DNA of 6,564 bases, from assembly GCA_947496835.1 (NCBI GenBank), contig CANMFV010000061.1:1-6564 (forward strand), read 5' to 3'. Source of the stretch: Flavobacteriales bacterium (lineage in GTDB: Bacteria > Bacteroidota > Bacteroidia > Flavobacteriales_D > Crocinitomicaceae). Every line of letters starts with the position of its first letter. Position 1 is the first letter of the stretch. This document shows, piece after piece, positions 4,243-6,564 of the stretch. The position numbers and the translations under genes were made by a program. The notes under the pieces were generated by a model, which had not been told where the DNA came from, made no database searches, and worked only from the letters and a program-made list of their open reading frames with translations.

Positions 4243-6564
4243 ACGTCGACAATACTTCTTCGTTCTTGTTCACGCGCAAGATATAAATCGCTGAACGCAT
4301 TTCTGGAATCGATATCTGAGTTTCTAATGCAGCATTGTTGACTGTTCCACGCGTAATGATTCGCCCACTTAAATCAAAGATTTCATAGGTACAACCTGTC
4401 GCTTGCGTTTTATTGTCGTGCGCTAAAACAAATATTCCATTCGATGGATTCGGAGCAACCGTAAAATGAATGTCTGGACCATCTGGTGGAATTGGGATTA
4501 ACTTGAAGATCGCTGTGAAGAATCCGTTTGGAGCTGTGATATTTGTGTTCAAGGAATCTTGCAAGGTGTCGTTCACAAAAGCAGTAGGTAACCAATGAGA
4601 GAATGTGTATCCCGGTTTCGGGATGGCTACCAAGTTCACGGGAACGCCGTCAAAGTAGGTTCCATTCCATGGATACGTCACTGGTTGAATCGTATTCAAC
4701 GATATTACCCCACCATTTTCAGGATAAACGTCCAGATTGACTTCAATTGTTTTCACTAAGCTAAATCCTGTTTTGATGTTCTCAAAAACCACTTCATTTC
4801 GACAGGCTAATTGATCTTGAAAAACCGCGTGGTTGTTCACAAATGCTTCCATTTGTCCGGCAATGTTGTTCGGATCTCCCCAACGCGCATATTCGTTTGG
4901 CATTTCAGTTACCATGGATTCGAAAAAGGTTTGCTCACGAGCCAACAAGACATCCGTTTTATAACTGGTATTCATCAAATCAGCAAATCGATTAATAAAA
5001 TAGTTTTTGTAATCCGTATTTTGAATGCTTTTTAACCAAATGTTGATGTATGGATTTTCCGTACTCTGTCCAAGCATATAAGCGATGTGATTATCAGTAC
5101 AACTTGTCCAGCCATTTGGTTGCATAGACAATTCCAAGTCAATCAAGCCAAAACGCCAACGCCAATTTGATTTATCTGAACGGTATATTTTAATGTTGTT
5201 TCCAGGCCAATCGACATTTCCCATCCACGACTCGGCAATGATGTAATCGGTGTAGTGTTTTAAATCGAATAGTTGATCGGCATTACTCATGTATGCAGTG
5301 GAAGTTGGATTGAGTAATTGAAAATCTGCGTATGAATTCCAAAAATTATCTACGTCACCTTCTACCGCTCGCAAGACTAAATTATACCAATAACTAAGTG
5401 ATAACAGTTCCAATGAATCTTTATTCGCGCCATCATGAATTTCAAAATACTCTGAATTAAATTTCTCACGAAGTTCATAAAGTCCAAAATAGGAGCCATT
5501 GATGTACACACTCACTGGACGAAAAGCTGAATAATAATTCTTCGTTCCTTCGCTCATCATGCGTACCTGACTCGCATCTTTGTAAGGCATGGTTAAATAC
5601 TGGTTACTGCCATTTCGAAGGTAAATGTCACTATATTTGGTGCGGTCCGGACGATCCGGAATCAATGGATATTGGACAGGCGCTTGTCCAAGTGCGCCAT
5701 GATCAAAAGAAAGTCTAAAGGAATGCTGCGGATGGGAACGACTACCTCCGGCTCCTCCGTCCATGCGGATTGCGGTTTTTCGTTCAAATAAAAATGGATG
5801 TCCAAGTCCCTCGTTCAAGTAAACGGCATGCGCTGGTTTTATCCAATCACTCGACCAATTATCAAAAATGCCAGTTGAACCATACAGATTACTTTGATCT
5901 GTAGTCACCATCAAAATAGGCGTGTCATGGCTGATGTTAAACAAAAAGGTAACAACTGTTTGTTGACTCGGGAGGAATGTACTATTCGCATTCAGCGGGA
6001 AAACTTTGGCGCGAACCACTGTTTTTTGATAGACAAAAATAGAGTCTGGAAATGTGGTGGAATTGAAGCTTGGTTCGTCTCCGTTTGTTGTATATACAAG
6101 TTTACAAGGCTCGGTATTGGAATGGTTTAATTTTAAGTAAAAACTGGAGTTTACCACCCCAGAAATATGTGAACTAATTGGACGAGAAAGACTATCTGAA
6201 TAAATTGAACTTGCGTTGTTTGTGCTTCCCGGACTAGGACTCATCCATTTGATTGTTGATGAAGCGTCCGGAGATCGTCCAATGGAAATATCCGCTGTTG
6301 GTGTTTCAACGGTTAAACTAGAGACCAATTGTTGCGATGGGTCAAATAAATAAACCGTTTCACCATTTCCATCTAGTTTGAAATTGGTATGAATCAGGTT
6401 CCCTTGAACGGGAATGAATTCATTTGTGAGTTCTGTTAAGCTTGTTGTATTCAGGTGAAAATCGACATACGTATAGTTTTCACCATTCGTTGCTGCGACC
6501 TCGAATCCAATGGAATTAATCATTCCCGCTGTCAATCCCGACGCACTTAATTCACTTGCTCTAA
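4223..6564 (-). CDS. Large secreted CotH kinase-like protein with T9SS C-terminal sorting domain (5' end outside window)
   Basis: The frame is open from the window edge to the TAG at 4225-4223, 779 complete codons, so the signal peptide and true start lie upstream. Domains in order (minus strand): a lamin-tail-like beta domain (about 6535-6212; N-F-K-L-D-G-N-G-E-T-V-Y-L-F-D and a closing P-S-P-G-S-T-N-N); a chitobiase C-terminal-like domain (about 6193-5936; V-Y-T-T-N-G-D-E-P); a CotH kinase-like domain (about 5929-4811), with R-M-D-G-G-A-G-G-S-R (5773-5744 region), L-R-N-G-S-N-Q, V-Y-I-N-G-S-Y-F-G-L-Y-E-L-R-E-K, G-N-V-D-W-P-G-N-N (5221-5195) and a W-R-W-R-F-G-L-I-D-L-E acidic segment (D at 5140-5138); an InlB-B-repeat-like domain (about 4753-4496; P-G-Y-T-F-S-H-W); and a type A T9SS sorting domain (about 4465-4226; V-A-P-N-P-S-N-G, ending F-K-V-L-K-Y). 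CotH of spore formers phosphorylates coat proteins; the role in Bacteroidota is not known. The product should be exported by Sec, then T9SS, and held at the surface or released. Function beyond the domains is inferred. Confidence 0.88.
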   Translation of the reverse strand, partial: RASELSASGLTAGMINSIGFEVAATNGENYTYVDFHLNTTSLTELTNEFIPVQGNLIHTNFKLDGNGETVYLFDPSQQLVSSLTVETPTADISIGRSPDASSTIKWMSPSPGSTNNASSIYSDSLSRPISSHISGVVNSSFYLKLNHSNTEPCKLVYTTNGDEPSFNSTTFPDSIFVYQKTVVRAKVFPLNANSTFLPSQQTVVTFLFNISHDTPILMVTTDQSNLYGSTGIFDNWSSDWIKPAHAVYLNEGLGHPFLFERKTAIRMDGGAGGSRSHPQHSFRLSFDHGALGQAPVQYPLIPDRPDRTKYSDIYLRNGSNQYLTMPYKDASQVRMMSEGTKNYYSAFRPVSVYINGSYFGLYELREKFNSEYFEIHDGANKDSLELLSLSYWYNLVLRAVEGDVDNFWNSYADFQLLNPTSTAYMSNADQLFDLKHYTDYIIAESWMGNVDWPGNNIKIYRSDKSNWRWRFGLIDLELSMQPNGWTSCTDNHIAYMLGQSTENPYINIWLKSIQNTDYKNYFINRFADLMNTSYKTDVLLAREQTFFESMVTEMPNEYARWGDPNNIAGQMEAFVNNHAVFQDQLACRNEVVFENIKTGFSLVKTIEVNLDVYPENGGVISLNTIQPVTYPWNGTYFDGVPVNLVAIPKPGYTFSHWLPTAFVNDTLQDSLNTNITAPNGFFTAIFKLIPIPPDGPDIHFTVAPNPSNGIFVLAHDNKTQATGCTYEIFDLSGRIITRGTVNNAALETQISIPEMRSAIYILRVNKNEEVLSTFKVLKY

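Noticed and set aside
4106..4294. 62-codon plus-strand frame spanning the convergent junction
   Set aside because: Overlaps the end of meaB in another frame and runs into the antisense of the T9SS domain; no protein-like features.
4811..5035. 74-codon plus-strand frame inside the CotH-like gene
   Set aside because: Antisense to conserved CotH sequence, no promoter or ribosome site.
5894..6130. 78-codon plus-strand frame inside the CotH-like gene
   Set aside because: Antisense to the chitobiase-like region and the start of the CotH domain; composition is not protein-like.
6533..6535. TTG as the start codon of the CotH-like gene, giving 770 residues
   Set aside because: The frame stays open upstream to the window edge with protein-like sequence, no signal peptide follows this TTG, and a T9SS cargo must have one. 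The TTG is an internal Leu codon.
1..6564. Mobile element, CRISPR array, toxin-antitoxin or defence system
   Set aside because: No transposase, integrase, spaced direct repeats, tRNA-like fold or toxin-sized gene pair was seen; nearly every base is accounted for by six conserved or exported genes.

Overview
The window looks like a chromosomal segment from a member of the Bacteroidota, probably in or near the Flavobacteriales. Four things point there: a type IX secretion (T9SS) sorting domain ends the large secreted protein; the only long intergenic gap carries two TAnnTTTG boxes, the Bacteroidota -7 promoter element; A-rich stretches replace clear Shine-Dalgarno sites; and the encoded BshA and MeaB read like Bacteroidota homologues. 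The DNA is moderately AT-rich and almost entirely coding. No RNA gene, mobile element, CRISPR array or sign of recent transfer was found.

Layout: (1) 1-740, minus strand: most of folD (folate C1 metabolism), cut at its 3' end by the window edge. (2) 741-814: a 74-base divergent promoter region whose two -7 boxes form a perfect 9-bp inverted repeat. (3) 815-4242, plus strand: a tightly packed four-gene set in which every junction overlaps or is separated by 11 bases. It encodes a small exported, probably outer-membrane protein of unknown function; BshA, the first enzyme of bacillithiol synthesis; ElbB, a DJ-1/PfpI-like glyoxalase; and MeaB, the GTPase chaperone of methylmalonyl-CoA mutase. (4) 4223-6564, minus strand: a large secreted multidomain protein containing a CotH kinase-like domain, with a C-terminal T9SS sorting signal. 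Its 5' end lies beyond the window. It converges on meaB and overlaps it tail to tail by 20 bp.

How the genes may work together: folD is ordinary housekeeping. The plus-strand set is probably one transcript. Its enzymes suggest thiol/redox protection (BshA), carbonyl handling (ElbB) and maintenance of a B12-dependent enzyme (MeaB), but a shared pathway is inference from gene packing only. The CotH-like protein is a separate transcription unit destined for the cell surface or medium. I see no clearly new system. The points most worth a second look are the CotH-domain T9SS cargo with a D-x-E in place of the usual D-x-D acidic motif, the unknown exported protein coupled to bshA, and the symmetrical divergent promoter.
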